A DNA stretch of 64,000 bases, taken from assembly GCF_019139535.1 (NCBI RefSeq), contig NZ_CP077073.1:5236501-5300500 (forward strand). The letters run 5' to 3'. Positions within the stretch are counted from its first letter, which is position 1. The number at the start of each line of letters is the position of its first letter. Shown piece after piece: positions 35,866 to 46,347 of the stretch. The notes under the pieces are model-generated. The model ran no database searches. It saw nothing but the letters and a program-made list of their open reading frames with translations, and was not told the origin of the DNA. The DNA comes from Pseudomonas muyukensis. Its GTDB lineage: Bacteria > Pseudomonadota > Gammaproteobacteria > Pseudomonadales > Pseudomonadaceae. The position numbers and the translations under genes are program-made.

Positions 35866-36857
35866 CAGTGAGCACTGGCGTAGTGGCAAGGCCGACCGCG
35901 GCGGAACACCAGGCGGCTATAGCGTTCGTCGACATTGCTGCGCCGGTCGAGGGTGACGACCCCACGCCGCTTGACCGCCACCGAGTGCCAGGGGGTTCGC
36001 CACAGGTCGCTGGTGGGCACCAGGCGGATGCCGATCTTGCTCGACACCGCTAGCTGCGGGTGAATCGACAGGCGCAGGCAGTGCGGGTAGCGCTTCTGCA
36101 ACAACGCGCTCCACGCTTCGCTGCGTTGGATGACCCGCTGCGAGGCGGGCTTGGCCACCTTCTTCACCGCGTTCATGCTCATGCCGGCGAATTCGAGCAG
36201 GCCCGAGTAGTCCTCGGCGAGGAACCGATGAATGCCGCAATACATCAGCTTCATGTGCTCCTCATTCTCGAAGCGCTGCTGCAACACCCGCAGCGACTGC
36301 CCATGCTCGATCATCAGCTCTTCGCGCATGGAGTCCAGGCAGCTCAACTGCGCATAGGCATCCTTGAGGTCGAACAGGCTGAAACGCCCGGGGTGGTGCT
36401 GATCGGCATAGCGCTGGATATCGTCGGTATAGGCCTGCACATGCGCATCAGGCACCCGGACCAGGTCGGAGAAAACATACCCGTCCGAACAGATGCGAAT
36501 GATTGCCCCCGGCGCATGCAAGGCACGGATGTCCTCGCACAGCAGGCCCAGTTCATCCAGGGCATGGTGCTCCGCCAGATCAGGGAGCGGGCCGAGGGTT
36601 TTCTGACGATTGGGCGACTTGCCCGGGAAGGCTGGCAGGACCATTTCCACCGGCAGGTTTTGCTCGAGCGCCCGCAAAACCTTGGGCAGATGTGGCGCGA
36701 GCACGGCTTCGTCCAAGGTGCCGTCCTGCCCCGGGGCGAGGCTGCGGCGACGGAACAGGCACTCGAGAATGGCCCGTGCAGTGTCGGTGGGCGAAGCGGC
36801 TTGGCGTTGGCGCGGCAACGCGCCGCACGCCGACAGAGCGATGCTCGTATCGGTCAT
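35865..36857 (-). CDS. Stand-alone isocyanide synthase (PvcA/IsnA/DIT1 family)
   Basis: A 330-residue protein, the size of P. aeruginosa PvcA. Key segments are PAFPGKSPN (75-83), KTLGPLPDLAEHHAL (86-100), SDGYVFSD (124-131), RLSIHPQ (262-268) and TPWHSV (288-293). ATG at 36857 is eight bases after AAAGGA and is preferred to Met codons further upstream. It is the first gene of a three-gene operon; HAD phosphatase and the fused synthase follow with almost no gaps. Family members condense an amino acid with ribulose 5-phosphate to give an isonitrile. It is only distantly similar to the synthase half of the fused enzyme, so the two may not be redundant. Confidence 0.93.
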   Translation of the reverse strand: MTDTSIALSACGALPRQRQAASPTDTARAILECLFRRRSLAPGQDGTLDEAVLAPHLPKVLRALEQNLPVEMVLPAFPGKSPNRQKTLGPLPDLAEHHALDELGLLCEDIRALHAPGAIIRICSDGYVFSDLVRVPDAHVQAYTDDIQRYADQHHPGRFSLFDLKDAYAQLSCLDSMREELMIEHGQSLRVLQQRFENEEHMKLMYCGIHRFLAEDYSGLLEFAGMSMNAVKKVAKPASQRVIQRSEAWSALLQKRYPHCLRLSIHPQLAVSSKIGIRLVPTSDLWRTPWHSVAVKRRGVVTLDRRSNVDERYSRLVFRRGRPCHYASAH

Positions 36858-36898
36858 GGAACAGTCCTTTGTCATGTGGATGGATCCGGATGGATCGC

Positions 36899-36968
36899 GG
36901 CCAACCTTGGCCGTCAGGTCGTCCTGACCTGCGGCGCATAAAATCCTGGAAAGGTCATGCGCTGTCAA
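36899..36968 (-). promoter_or_regulatory. Promoter and palindromes of the isonitrile operon
   Basis: On the minus strand a perfect -35 TTGACA (36963-36968) is followed, after a long 19-base gap, by TTTTAT (36938-36943). Just downstream come CAGGTC-5-GACCTG (36915-36931) and GGCCAACCTTGGCC (36899-36912). Their position at and after the expected start site suits repressor binding. Promoter strength and the regulator are unproven. Confidence 0.55.
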
Positions 36969-36998
36969 CTGGCCTCTCGGCGAATTGTTCCGCGGGGC

Positions 36999-37031
36999 AA
37001 AAAAAAACGCCCCGGCAAGCCGGGGCGTCTT
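36999..37031 (-). terminator. Rho-independent terminator of the cyo operon
   Basis: On the minus strand the stem CGCCCCGGC/GCCGGGGCG is followed by a run of T. It begins about 17 bases after the cyoE stop and separates the cyo operon from the isonitrile operon promoter. Confidence 0.93.
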
Positions 37032-37047
37032 TCACAGCATGAACGTT

Positions 37048-37935
37048 TCAGCGTGCATAGGTCATCAGCACATCGGCCGCGGTCTGGCTGTCCACGCCCA
37101 TCATCACGCTCAGCGCAGTGACGGTGAGGATGGAGAAGCCGAATACCTTGCGCGCCCACTTGCTGTCGTCCTCGGCCTTGTAGCCGCCCCAGGCCATGTA
37201 CAACCAGTACAGGCCCATGGCCGCCGCCACGGCGAGGTAACCCAGGCCGGCGTAGCCGCCCAGGGTCAGCATCAGGGTCGCCAGCACGAAGGCCAGCACG
37301 TACAGGACGATCTGCTTCTTCGCCGCGAGGATACCGCGCGCCACCGGCAACACCGGAATGTTGGCGGCGCTGTAGTCCTTGAAGCGGAAGATGGCGATGG
37401 CGAAGCTGTGCGGCATCTGCCACAGGCTGAACATCACCAGCAGGGTCACCGCGGCCAGGTCGAAGCTGTTGCTCACGGCGCAGTAGCCGATCACCGGAGG
37501 CATGGCACCGGACAGGCTGCCAACCAAGGTGCCGTGCACCGATTTACGCTTGAGCCACAGGCTGTAGAAGCCGACGTAGACCACGAAACCGACCAGGGCG
37601 CAGAACGCCGCCAGCGGATTGGCCTGTACATACAGCAGGCTGAAACCCGCCACCCCAAGCAGGGTGGCGTAGATCAGCGCGAGGGGCAGCGACATGCCGC
37701 CCTGCACCATGACGCGGTTCTTGGTGCGCTCCATCTTGTGGTCGATGTCGCGGTCGATGCAGTTGTTGAACACGCAACCGGACGCCACCACCAGGGAAGT
37801 ACCTACCACCACCGCCAGGAACAGGGCGAAGTCCACATGGCCCTTCGCGGCAAGGAAGAATCCGCCTGCCACGGAAAGCACGTTACCGAAAATGATCCCC
37901 GGTTTGGTGATTTGGATAAAGTGCTTCACGGACAT
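37048..37935 (-). CDS. cyoE: Heme O synthase (protoheme IX farnesyltransferase)
   Basis: CyoE adds a farnesyl group to heme b to make heme O for the bo3 oxidase. The 295-residue membrane protein of the UbiA superfamily has about nine helices. The prenyl-diphosphate binding aspartates lie in [18 protein letters not shown] (about residues 57-74), and a second conserved loop is in the [13 protein letters not shown] segment. Last gene of cyoABCDE, 11 bases after cyoD, and followed by a strong terminator. Confidence 0.97.
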   Translation of the reverse strand: MSVKHFIQITKPGIIFGNVLSVAGGFFLAAKGHVDFALFLAVVVGTSLVVASGCVFNNCIDRDIDHKMERTKNRVMVQGGMSLPLALIYATLLGVAGFSLLYVQANPLAAFCALVGFVVYVGFYSLWLKRKSVHGTLVGSLSGAMPPVIGYCAVSNSFDLAAVTLLVMFSLWQMPHSFAIAIFRFKDYSAANIPVLPVARGILAAKKQIVLYVLAFVLATLMLTLGGYAGLGYLAVAAAMGLYWLYMAWGGYKAEDDSKWARKVFGFSILTVTALSVMMGVDSQTAADVLMTYAR

Positions 37936-37946
37936 GCAGTCTTACC

Positions 37947-38279
37947 TCACTTGGCCAGCATTTCGAAGTGGATGCTGAACATGATCCACAGCGACAGGCC
38001 GACCAGCAGTGCAATTACCAGAACGGTGAACAGGAACGTCGACACGTTGGAACGCTGCTCTTTCGAGCGGTCCATGTGCAGGAAGTACACGAGGTGCACT
38101 ACCACCTGGATGACGGCCATGGCCACCACGATCAGGACGGTCAGGTTCTTCGGCAGGCTTGGGTACATCACCAGGCCGAACGGGATCGCGGTCAGGATGA
38201 TCGACAGGATGAAGCCGATCATGTAGGACTTCACGCTGCCGTGGTTGCCTTCGTGATGAGTGTCGTGTGCGCTAGCCAT
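37947..38279 (-). CDS. cyoD: Cytochrome bo3 ubiquinol oxidase subunit IV
   Basis: A 110-residue subunit with three membrane helices and a histidine-rich N-terminus (AHDTHHEGNHGSVKSY). The family segment is VHLVYFLHMDRSKEQR. It assists assembly of the oxidase. The start overlaps the cyoC stop by one base (TAATG). Confidence 0.96.
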   Translation of the reverse strand: MASAHDTHHEGNHGSVKSYMIGFILSIILTAIPFGLVMYPSLPKNLTVLIVVAMAVIQVVVHLVYFLHMDRSKEQRSNVSTFLFTVLVIALLVGLSLWIMFSIHFEMLAK

Positions 38280-38902
38280 TACAGAACCCCCAGCAGGTAG
38301 ACGACGGTGAACACGCAGATCCAGACCACGTCCAGGAAGTGCCAGAACAGGCTCAGGCAGCTCATGCGGGTCTTGGCGGTCGGCGTGATGCCGTGCTTGT
38401 TGATCTGGTACATCATGATTGCCATCCAGATCAGACCGGCAGTCACGTGCAGGCCGTGGGTACCGACCAGCGCGAAGAACGCCGACAGGAAGCCACTGCG
38501 CTGCGGGCCGAAGCCTTCGGCGATCAGGTGATGGAACTCATAGATTTCCATCGCGATGAAGCCTGCACCGAACAGGAAGGTCACAGCCAACCAGCCCAGT
38601 ACACCGGCCTTGTTGCCGGCGAACATCTTCAGCATGGCGAAGCCGAAGGTGATCGAGGACAGCAGCAGGAACGCGGTTTCAACCAGCACGAAGTCGAGCT
38701 GGAAGATGTCGTGACCCGACGGGCCGCCGGCGAAACCGCCGGACAGCACCGCGTAGGTGGCGAAGAGCGACGCAAACAGGATGCAGTCGGTCATCAGGTA
38801 CAGCCAGAAACCGAGGACGGTCATCTGGCCCGAGTCGTGGTGGTGGTCATCGTGTGCATGGTCATGACCATGCGCGCCACCGTGGATTACTTGACTGGAC
38901 AT
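38279..38902 (-). CDS. cyoC: Cytochrome bo3 ubiquinol oxidase subunit III
   Basis: A 207-residue subunit with five membrane helices and a His-rich N-terminus ([15 protein letters not shown]). Typical segments are [20 protein letters not shown] and [16 protein letters not shown]. Three bases after cyoB and coupled to cyoD. Confidence 0.96.
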   Translation of the reverse strand: MSSQVIHGGAHGHDHAHDDHHHDSGQMTVLGFWLYLMTDCILFASLFATYAVLSGGFAGGPSGHDIFQLDFVLVETAFLLLSSITFGFAMLKMFAGNKAGVLGWLAVTFLFGAGFIAMEIYEFHHLIAEGFGPQRSGFLSAFFALVGTHGLHVTAGLIWMAIMMYQINKHGITPTAKTRMSCLSLFWHFLDVVWICVFTVVYLLGVL

Positions 38903-38905
38903 TGA

Positions 38906-40927
38906 TTACACCCGTTCAAACGATTCGACACGTGCGCCGCCGGCAGGCAGTGCACCAGCGTTGGCCAGCGCTTTCATGCGCTCGCCTTCGATGCGCGCCA
39001 CTTCTTCGGCCGGAACCATGTAGCCCTGGTCGTCACGCGCGGCGTGGCGAACGAAGACTGCGATGGTTGCCACCAGGCTCGCGCCCACCAGCCACCAGAT
39101 GTGCCAGATGAAGGCGAAACCGAACACGGTCAGCAACAGGCCCATGAACAGACCGGTGGAGGTGTTGCTCGGCATGTGGATGGCTTCGTACTTGGCAGGC
39201 GCCTTGTACGCAGCACCGGCTTGCTTGGCTTCGTGCCAGGCGTCCAGGCCAACATGCTCAGGCATGTGCGCGAAGTTGTAGAACGGAGGTGGCGACGAAG
39301 TCGACCATTCCAGGGTACGGCCGCCCCATGGGTCGCCGGTGACGTCCATGTTGTCCTTGCGATCGCGAACCGAGACGTAGATCTGGATCAGCTGGCAAGC
39401 GATACCGAACAGGATCAGCACGGCGCCGACCACGGCTACGTACAGGTAGGGTTCCCACAGCGGGTTGTCGGAGTGGTTCAGACGACGGGTCATGCCCATG
39501 AAGCCCAGGGCGTACAGCGGCATGAACGCAACGTAGAAGCCGGAGATCCAGAACCAGAAGGCAGCTTTGCCCCACTTCTCGTTCAGGGTGAAACCGAAGG
39601 CTTTCGGGAACCAGAAGGCGAAGCCGGCGATGTAGCCGAACACTGCGCCACCGATGATCACGTTGTGGAAGTGGGCGATCACGAACAGGCTGTTGTGCAG
39701 AACGAAGTCGGCACCTGGAACGGCCAGCAGAACGCCGGTCATGCCACCGATCGAGAAAGTGACCATGAAGCCCAGGGTCCACATGATCGGCGCGGTGAAG
39801 CGCAGACGGCCCTGGTAGATGGTGAACAGCCAGTTGAACAGCTTCACACCGGTCGGAATGGAGATCAGCATCGTCGCCAGGCCGAAGAAGGTGTTGACGC
39901 TGGCGCCGGCACCCATGGTGAAGAAGTGGTGCAGCCAGACCGCAAAGCCGAGGATGGCGATCGCGCCCGATGCATAGATCATCGAGTGGTGACCGAACAG
40001 GCGCTTGCCTGCGAAGGTCGAGGTGACTTCCGAGAACACGCCGAAGGCCGGCAGGATCAGGATGTAGACCTCAGGGTGACCCCACGCCCAGAACAGGTTG
40101 ACGTACATCATCGGGTTCCCACCAAGCTCGTTGGTGAAGATGTGGAAGTCCAGATAACGGTCAACAGTCAGCAGTGCGAGTGCGGCGGTCAGGATCGGGA
40201 AGGAAGCGACGATCAGCACGTTGGCCCAGGTGCAGGTCCAGGTGAAGATCGGCATGTCCATCAGCTTCATGCCAGGGGCGCGCATCTTCATCACGGTGAC
40301 GAGGAAGTTCACGCCGGTCAGCGTCGTACCCAAGCCTGAGAGCTGTAGCGCCCAGATGTAGTAGTCGACACCCACCCCAGGGCTGTACTGGATACCCGCC
40401 AGCGGCGGATAGGCCACCCAGCCGGTCTTGGCGAATTCACCAACGCCCAGCGAGATGTTGACCAGCAGCACGCCTGCCAGCAGCAGGTAGAAGCTCAGGG
40501 AGTTCAGGAACGGGAAGGCAACGTCACGTGCACCGATCTGCAGAGGAACCGCGAGGTTCATCAGGCCGGTGAAGAACGGCATCGCCATGAAGATGATCAT
40601 GATCACACCGTGGGCGGTGAAGATCTGGTCATAGTGTTCAGGCGGCAGGTAGCCTTCCGAGCCACCGGTGGCGGCGGCCAACTGGGTACGCATCATGATG
40701 GCGTCGGCGAAGCCGCGCAGCAGCATGACCATCGCGACGATGATGTACATCACGCCGATTTTCTTGTGGTCGACCGTGGTCAACCACTCGGTCCACAAGT
40801 ACGACCACTTGCGGAAATAGGTGATGGCACCAACGACAGCGATACCACCGAGCGCGATCATGGCAAGCGTCACCATGACTATCGGCTCGTGATACGGTAT
40901 CGCCTCCAGAGTTAATTTACCGAACAT
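38906..40927 (-). CDS. cyoB: Cytochrome bo3 ubiquinol oxidase subunit I
   Basis: Catalytic subunit that reduces oxygen to water and pumps protons; carries low-spin heme b, heme o3 and CuB. The 673-residue product contains [15 protein letters not shown] (heme ligand), [17 protein letters not shown] (CuB histidine cross-linked to Tyr), WLHHFFTMG (CuB histidines) and [16 protein letters not shown] (heme ligands). Length and operon position match other heme-copper quinol oxidases. Three bases after cyoA. Confidence 0.98.
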   Translation of the reverse strand: MFGKLTLEAIPYHEPIVMVTLAMIALGGIAVVGAITYFRKWSYLWTEWLTTVDHKKIGVMYIIVAMVMLLRGFADAIMMRTQLAAATGGSEGYLPPEHYDQIFTAHGVIMIIFMAMPFFTGLMNLAVPLQIGARDVAFPFLNSLSFYLLLAGVLLVNISLGVGEFAKTGWVAYPPLAGIQYSPGVGVDYYIWALQLSGLGTTLTGVNFLVTVMKMRAPGMKLMDMPIFTWTCTWANVLIVASFPILTAALALLTVDRYLDFHIFTNELGGNPMMYVNLFWAWGHPEVYILILPAFGVFSEVTSTFAGKRLFGHHSMIYASGAIAILGFAVWLHHFFTMGAGASVNTFFGLATMLISIPTGVKLFNWLFTIYQGRLRFTAPIMWTLGFMVTFSIGGMTGVLLAVPGADFVLHNSLFVIAHFHNVIIGGAVFGYIAGFAFWFPKAFGFTLNEKWGKAAFWFWISGFYVAFMPLYALGFMGMTRRLNHSDNPLWEPYLYVAVVGAVLILFGIACQLIQIYVSVRDRKDNMDVTGDPWGGRTLEWSTSSPPPFYNFAHMPEHVGLDAWHEAKQAGAAYKAPAKYEAIHMPSNTSTGLFMGLLLTVFGFAFIWHIWWLVGASLVATIAVFVRHAARDDQGYMVPAEEVARIEGERMKALANAGALPAGGARVESFERV

Positions 40928-40930
40928 CTC

Positions 40931-41875
40931 TTACTCCTCTGCACCGGCAGCTGGTTGCATACTCGATTCCACACCCTTGGTAGTGGCCAGGTCTTTGCTG
41001 CCTGCTTCTTCGTGGTTCGGACGACCGCGGTTCATGCCTTCGTACTTGTCGACGATGCGCTGGAACTGGTCAGCCGGAGCCTCGCTGTACAGCGCGACTG
41101 GGTTGTTTTCGCTTGCTTTGGCCAGGGCGTCGTATTCGGCCTGGTCCAGTTTCTTCGGCGAAGCCTTCACCTCGGCGACCCATGCATCGAAGTCGGCTTG
41201 CGAAGTGGCGGTTGCCTTGAATTTCATACCGGTGAAGCCGGCGCCGCTGTAGTTGGCGGAGATACCGTCGAACTCACCGTTCTCGTTGGCGATCAGGTGC
41301 AGTTTGGTGGTCATGCCAGCCATTGCGTAGATCTGGCCACCCAGGCCCGGGATGAAGAAGGAGTTCATCACGGCGTCGGAGGTAACACGGAAGTTGACCG
41401 GGGTGTTGGCCGGGAAGACGATCTTGTTGACCGTGGCGATGCCCTGTTCCGGGTAGATGAACAGCCACTTCCAGTCCAGCGCGACCACGTCGATCTGCAC
41501 CGGCTTCACGTCGGAATCCAGTGGACGGTACGGGTCCAGCTTGTGGGTGGAGTGGTAGGTGAAGTAACCCAGGGCGATGATGATCAGGATCGGGATGATC
41601 CACACCGCGGCTTCGATCTTGGTCGAGTGCGACCAGTCGGGGGTGTAGGTGGCTGCCTTGTTGGAAGCACGGTACTTCCAGGCGAACGCCAAGGTCATGA
41701 TGATCACGGGCACGACCACCAGCAGCATCAGGCCGGTGGCGATCAGGATCAGGTTCTTCTGCTCAATGCCCACCTGGCCCTTCGGATCGAGCAGGGTCCA
41801 GTTGCACCCACTGAGTAAAAGCATGCCTAAAAAGGGCAATATGCCAAACAGTCTGGGGTAACGCTTTTTACTCAT
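40931..41875 (-). CDS. cyoA: Cytochrome bo3 ubiquinol oxidase subunit II (lipoprotein)
   Basis: A 314-residue subunit with a lipoprotein signal peptide. The lipobox LLSGC gives lipidated Cys24. Two membrane helices follow ([20 protein letters not shown] and [17 protein letters not shown]), then a periplasmic cupredoxin-like domain that has lost the CuA cysteine ligands, as in quinol oxidases. First gene of the cyo operon, controlled from the 559-base region upstream. The C-terminus ends in a pseudomonad-type acidic tail. Confidence 0.97.
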   Translation of the reverse strand: MSKKRYPRLFGILPFLGMLLLSGCNWTLLDPKGQVGIEQKNLILIATGLMLLVVVPVIIMTLAFAWKYRASNKAATYTPDWSHSTKIEAAVWIIPILIIIALGYFTYHSTHKLDPYRPLDSDVKPVQIDVVALDWKWLFIYPEQGIATVNKIVFPANTPVNFRVTSDAVMNSFFIPGLGGQIYAMAGMTTKLHLIANENGEFDGISANYSGAGFTGMKFKATATSQADFDAWVAEVKASPKKLDQAEYDALAKASENNPVALYSEAPADQFQRIVDKYEGMNRGRPNHEEAGSKDLATTKGVESSMQPAAGAEE

Positions 41876-42434
41876 CTCACGACCTCTAGATCAGCTTGCT
41901 TCAATGCAATTTGTGTTTTGGTAGCCAACACTTCGTCCTGCCAAGTGCGGCAATTGGCGCCCGTACTCGCCCCTGCCCGGATCCGACTGCAGGATCTTGG
42001 CGTCAAGCGGGTTAGCGGTGCTTATGGTTTCGTAGGCAACAGGCCTGTACTTCAGACCAAGTCCATTTGGTGCGGGAAAACGCGGAGGGGTGTCCGCCCG
42101 GTATCGCCGTTGGGCGAAACTTGTCGAAGTCAGCAAATGGAAAGCGCTGCGGCTCCCATCAATCCTGCGACTCGCAAGCAGTGCCGAACGGAAATTGGGG
42201 GCGATTGTAGATAGGTCGCCCAACGATGACTATGACTTATTGAGCAACAGTCTTTTACAGAATGCGTAACAATACTGCTCAAAAAATCAACTTCGCGACA
42301 GTTTGTCGCACCCCGCTTGATAGCCCTCAACCCCTTGTAGCGCAAGGGCCGAAGCCTGACCTGGGTCAACCGTTGCGCAGGCTTTGCGGCTTATCTGGCT
42401 GCGCAATAGACCCAGGTCAATTCGGGACTTTGGT
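41876..42434 (-). promoter_or_regulatory. Regulatory region between dsbB and cyoA
   Basis: 559 bases without a gene. Read on the minus strand it contains: an imperfect long inverted repeat at about 42355-42422 whose outer arms each hold TGACCTGGGTC, close to an FNR-type TTGAY-4-RTCAA box; TTGATAGCCCTCAA at 42317-42330, one base from the ANR consensus; GCGACA-3-TGTCGC at 42295-42309; and TACAAT (42204-42209) inside TTGGGCGA-11-TCGCCC. The last is a candidate -10 under an operator. ANR control of terminal oxidases is known in pseudomonads; these sites are inferred. Confidence 0.5.
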
Positions 42435-42941
42435 CTAAGCGCGGCGACGGTTGCGGTAGATGCCCAGCGGCACCAGCAGCGCGGTCAGCACGAAGGCAAC
42501 CAAGGCCCATTGGGCCAGGGACAGGCCGAGAATCGGCGGGTACGGGGTGGCGCAGAAGCCATCGACCTGGAATGCCAGCGGCCACAGCTTGGCCAGCGGC
42601 AGGTCGTCGACGATGGGCTGCAGGGTATCGATGCCGCAGCTGACCATCGGGTTGGCGAGTATATACACATGGTTGCCGGCTGCAACGATGCCACCGATGG
42701 CGCTGAGCACCACCAGCGCCTCGAAGAAGGTCAGGCTGCGCCGCCCCGGCATGGCCGCGGCGAGAAAGGCGAACACGGCGATGAACAGCAAGGCGTAGCG
42801 TTGCAGGATGCACAGCGGGCAGGGGGCCTCGCCCAGCACCACCTGCATGTACAGGGCGCCGCCGATCAGCGCCAGGCAGATCACGCCGAGCAGCACCAGA
42901 AAGCGCCGTTCCCGATTCAGGCGCGATGAGAGTTCGTTCAT
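42435..42941 (-). CDS. dsbB: Disulfide bond formation protein B
   Basis: DsbB reoxidises DsbA and passes electrons to quinone in the inner membrane. The 168-residue product has four helices. The first cysteine pair is Cys41/Cys44 in APCPLC and the second Cys102/Cys130 (MVSCGID and DGFCATPYP). The conserved arginine follows in ILQRYALL. Directly upstream of cyo on the same strand, which makes sense because both work with the quinone pool; a long gap still separates them. Confidence 0.96.
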   Translation of the reverse strand: MNELSSRLNRERRFLVLLGVICLALIGGALYMQVVLGEAPCPLCILQRYALLFIAVFAFLAAAMPGRRSLTFFEALVVLSAIGGIVAAGNHVYILANPMVSCGIDTLQPIVDDLPLAKLWPLAFQVDGFCATPYPPILGLSLAQWALVAFVLTALLVPLGIYRNRRRA

Positions 42942-43186
42942 TGCCGATTCCTTCGATGGAGTGTGGCAGCGCGGGCTGCCCGGGGGGCGCCAAGTCTACA
43001 CGCTGGAGATGACCTTTGAATGCATCGAGGAGGGGCGTGCGCGCGATCCACTGCTGACCTAGGACCGAGCGGGTCGGTTTCGGTTCAACCACCGCGTGTG
43101 AAAAACACGGCGGCCCGAGCGCCGGACAGGGGCAGGCCCCTCGACACTCGGGAGTGAAGGATACAGTGATTAAAGGAGGATTAAAG

Positions 43187-43376
43187 ATGAACGCGCGTGT
43201 AACCGCGTTCACCTCTTCTTTATATAGAAGATCGGCTATAGGCCCAATCGCTGCGGTTCGGCGCTCGGTCAGGCCGACTGCGCCGAATGTCATCGTCCGC
43301 TTCGTTCTCGATTACCCACGGCCGGGAGCATCCGTGTGCTGGCGGCCCGACAGAACGCCGAACCGCAGCGATTGGG
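43187..43376. repeat. Hairpin-rich intergenic element with long inverted repeat
   Basis: Between dsbB and hmp. A strong ribosome-binding sequence AGGAGG at 43174-43179 precedes an ATG at 43187 that sits in a small inverted repeat (TGAACGCG/CGCGTTCA). This is followed by TCTTCT-6-AGAAGA (43215-43232). Then comes a 21-base perfect inverted repeat, starting CCCAATCGCTGCGG at 43243 and ending at 43376, which extends inward imperfectly to almost 40 bases per arm. No known element is recognised; the 42942-43186 part shows nothing else. Confidence 0.7.
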
Positions 43377-43383
43377 ATGAAGT

Positions 43384-43453
43384 CCATCGCGGGGCCAGCC
43401 CGCTCCCACGCCGCCATCCTCGGCTTCGTGGGAGCGGGCTGGCCCCGCGATGG
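43384..43453. repeat. REP inverted pair (CGCGGGGCCAGCCCGCTCCC family)
   Basis: Perfect 27-base arms at 43384-43410 and 43427-43453 with a 16-base centre. It lies ten bases after the hmp stop codon and may serve as its terminator. Confidence 0.9.
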
Positions 43454-43463
43454 GCTCAGCGCT

Positions 43464-44642
43464 TCACTCCAAAGCCGCCGCAGGCCCGAAGAACTCGTAG
43501 CGGCTCTGCCCTTCCGGCACGCCCAGGCCCTTGAGCTGGCGCTTGATCGCCGCCATGAAGCCCTTGGGCCCGAGGAAGTAGGCGTCGATATCGCGCTCAC
43601 GCGGCAGCCACTCGGCCAGCAGGTCCTGGTCCAGCAGGCCCACTGCGTCGGCAGCCTGGCTGCCATCCTCCTCGGCGTAGCAGTAGAAGCGCTTGAGTTG
43701 CGGGTGGCGCGCCGCCAGGCCATCGATCCAGTCGCGGAAGGCATGCACCGCGCCGTTGCGCGCGCAATGGATGAAATGTACCGGGCGTTCGGTCTCGAGG
43801 GCCGCCTCGAGCATGGCCAGAGTCGGGGTGATGCCCACGCCGCCACTGATCAGCACCAGCGGCTTGGCGCTGGCGGCCAGGGTGAAATCGCCCGCCGGCG
43901 GGAACAGTTGCAGGGTATCGCCCACCTGCAGCTGCTCATGCAGGTAGTTGGAGACCTTGCCGCCCGCCTCGCGCTTGACGCTGATGCGGTACTGCTGGCC
44001 GTCGCACAGGGCCGACAACGAATAGTTGCGGCGCTGCTCCTGGCCGTCGATCTCAAGCTTCAGGCCGATGTACTGGCCGGGTTCGGCCTTGAGTACCGGC
44101 TTGCCATCGACCGGGGCGAAGTAGAACGAGACGATCTCGCTGCTTTCCTGCTCGCGGCGCACCAGGCGGAACTCGCGGGTGCCGCGCCAGCCGCCGGCAG
44201 CCTCTTCCTTCTGCTTGTACAGGTTCTCTTCGGCGCCGATGAGGATGTCGGCCAGCTGGCCATAGGCAGCGGCCCAGGCTGCGATCACCTCAGGGGTGGC
44301 GATTTCCTTGCCCAGCACTTCCTCGATGGCGCGCAGCAGGCAGCTGCCGACGATCGGGTAGTGCTCGGGGAGAATCTGCAGGGCCACGTGCTTGTTGATG
44401 ATCTGGCCTACCAGACCGCCCAGCTGCTCGAGCTGGTCGATGTGGCGGGCGTACATCAGCACGCCGTTGGCCAGGGCGCGCGGCTGGTCGCCGCTGGCCT
44501 GGTGGGCCTGGTTGAACAGCGGGCGTACCTCGGGGTACTCGCTGAGCATCATCTTGTAGAAATGGGTGGTCAGGGCCTCACCGCCGCTTTCCAGCAGGGG
44601 TACGGTGGCTTTGATGATTGCACGTTGTTCGGCATTGAGCAT
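43464..44642 (-). CDS. hmp: Flavohemoprotein, nitric oxide dioxygenase
   Basis: Hmp turns nitric oxide and oxygen into nitrate using NAD(P)H. The 392-residue product has a globin domain (1-about 140) with distal Tyr29 and proximal His85. The FAD domain follows with RRNYSLSA, then the NAD domain with GGVGITPTLAMLEAAL and a C-terminal YEFFGP. Divergent from norR, the NO-sensing activator, with a 154-base shared control region. The two form the expected NO-detoxification unit. Confidence 0.97.
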   Translation of the reverse strand: MLNAEQRAIIKATVPLLESGGEALTTHFYKMMLSEYPEVRPLFNQAHQASGDQPRALANGVLMYARHIDQLEQLGGLVGQIINKHVALQILPEHYPIVGSCLLRAIEEVLGKEIATPEVIAAWAAAYGQLADILIGAEENLYKQKEEAAGGWRGTREFRLVRREQESSEIVSFYFAPVDGKPVLKAEPGQYIGLKLEIDGQEQRRNYSLSALCDGQQYRISVKREAGGKVSNYLHEQLQVGDTLQLFPPAGDFTLAASAKPLVLISGGVGITPTLAMLEAALETERPVHFIHCARNGAVHAFRDWIDGLAARHPQLKRFYCYAEEDGSQAADAVGLLDQDLLAEWLPRERDIDAYFLGPKGFMAAIKRQLKGLGVPEGQSRYEFFGPAAALE

Positions 44643-44796
44643 TACGACAACTCCTGAGCCTGTGGCTTCGAATGGTTGCGTAGGCTATTTCAGCAATCGT
44701 GCCAACTTTTATCGTCAACAAAACCGGGGGTTTTCATTGACCGGTGTCAAAAGGACACACTCGCGCGTATAGTCATTTAGACCAACAGGAGTCCAT
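44643..44796. promoter_or_regulatory. Divergent hmp/norR control region
   Basis: Palindromes TTGACCGGTGTCAA (44737-44750) and GTGTC-5-GACAC (44744-44758) overlap. The second contains GT-7-AC, the core reported for NorR sites. They lie just upstream of a candidate norR -10, TATAGT (44768-44773), so NorR could both activate hmp and limit its own synthesis. The norR ribosome binding site is AGGAG at 44785-44789. Confidence 0.5.

Positions 44797-46347
<1,551 letters not shown>

Noticed and set aside
37007..37027. Bidirectional terminator that would also stop transcripts from the plus strand
   Set aside because: No plus-strand gene reads into it and the T tract is present only in the minus-strand direction.
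42391..43293. Minus-strand frame of 300 codons overlapping dsbB
   Set aside because: Other-frame shadow of dsbB plus intergenic hairpins; no domain and no start signal.
43187..43534. Plus-strand frame of about 115 codons starting at the strong ribosome binding site
   Set aside because: It reads through the inverted repeat and the REP pair and into the antisense of hmp. The long protein is not credible; only a short leader would be, and that is noted as a finding.
44690..44705. Possible sigma-54 promoter for hmp (TTGGCACG on the minus strand followed by TTGCT)
   Set aside because: The GG and GC that define the -24/-12 elements are seven bases apart instead of ten, so it does not meet the consensus; kept only as a hint because NorR needs sigma-54.
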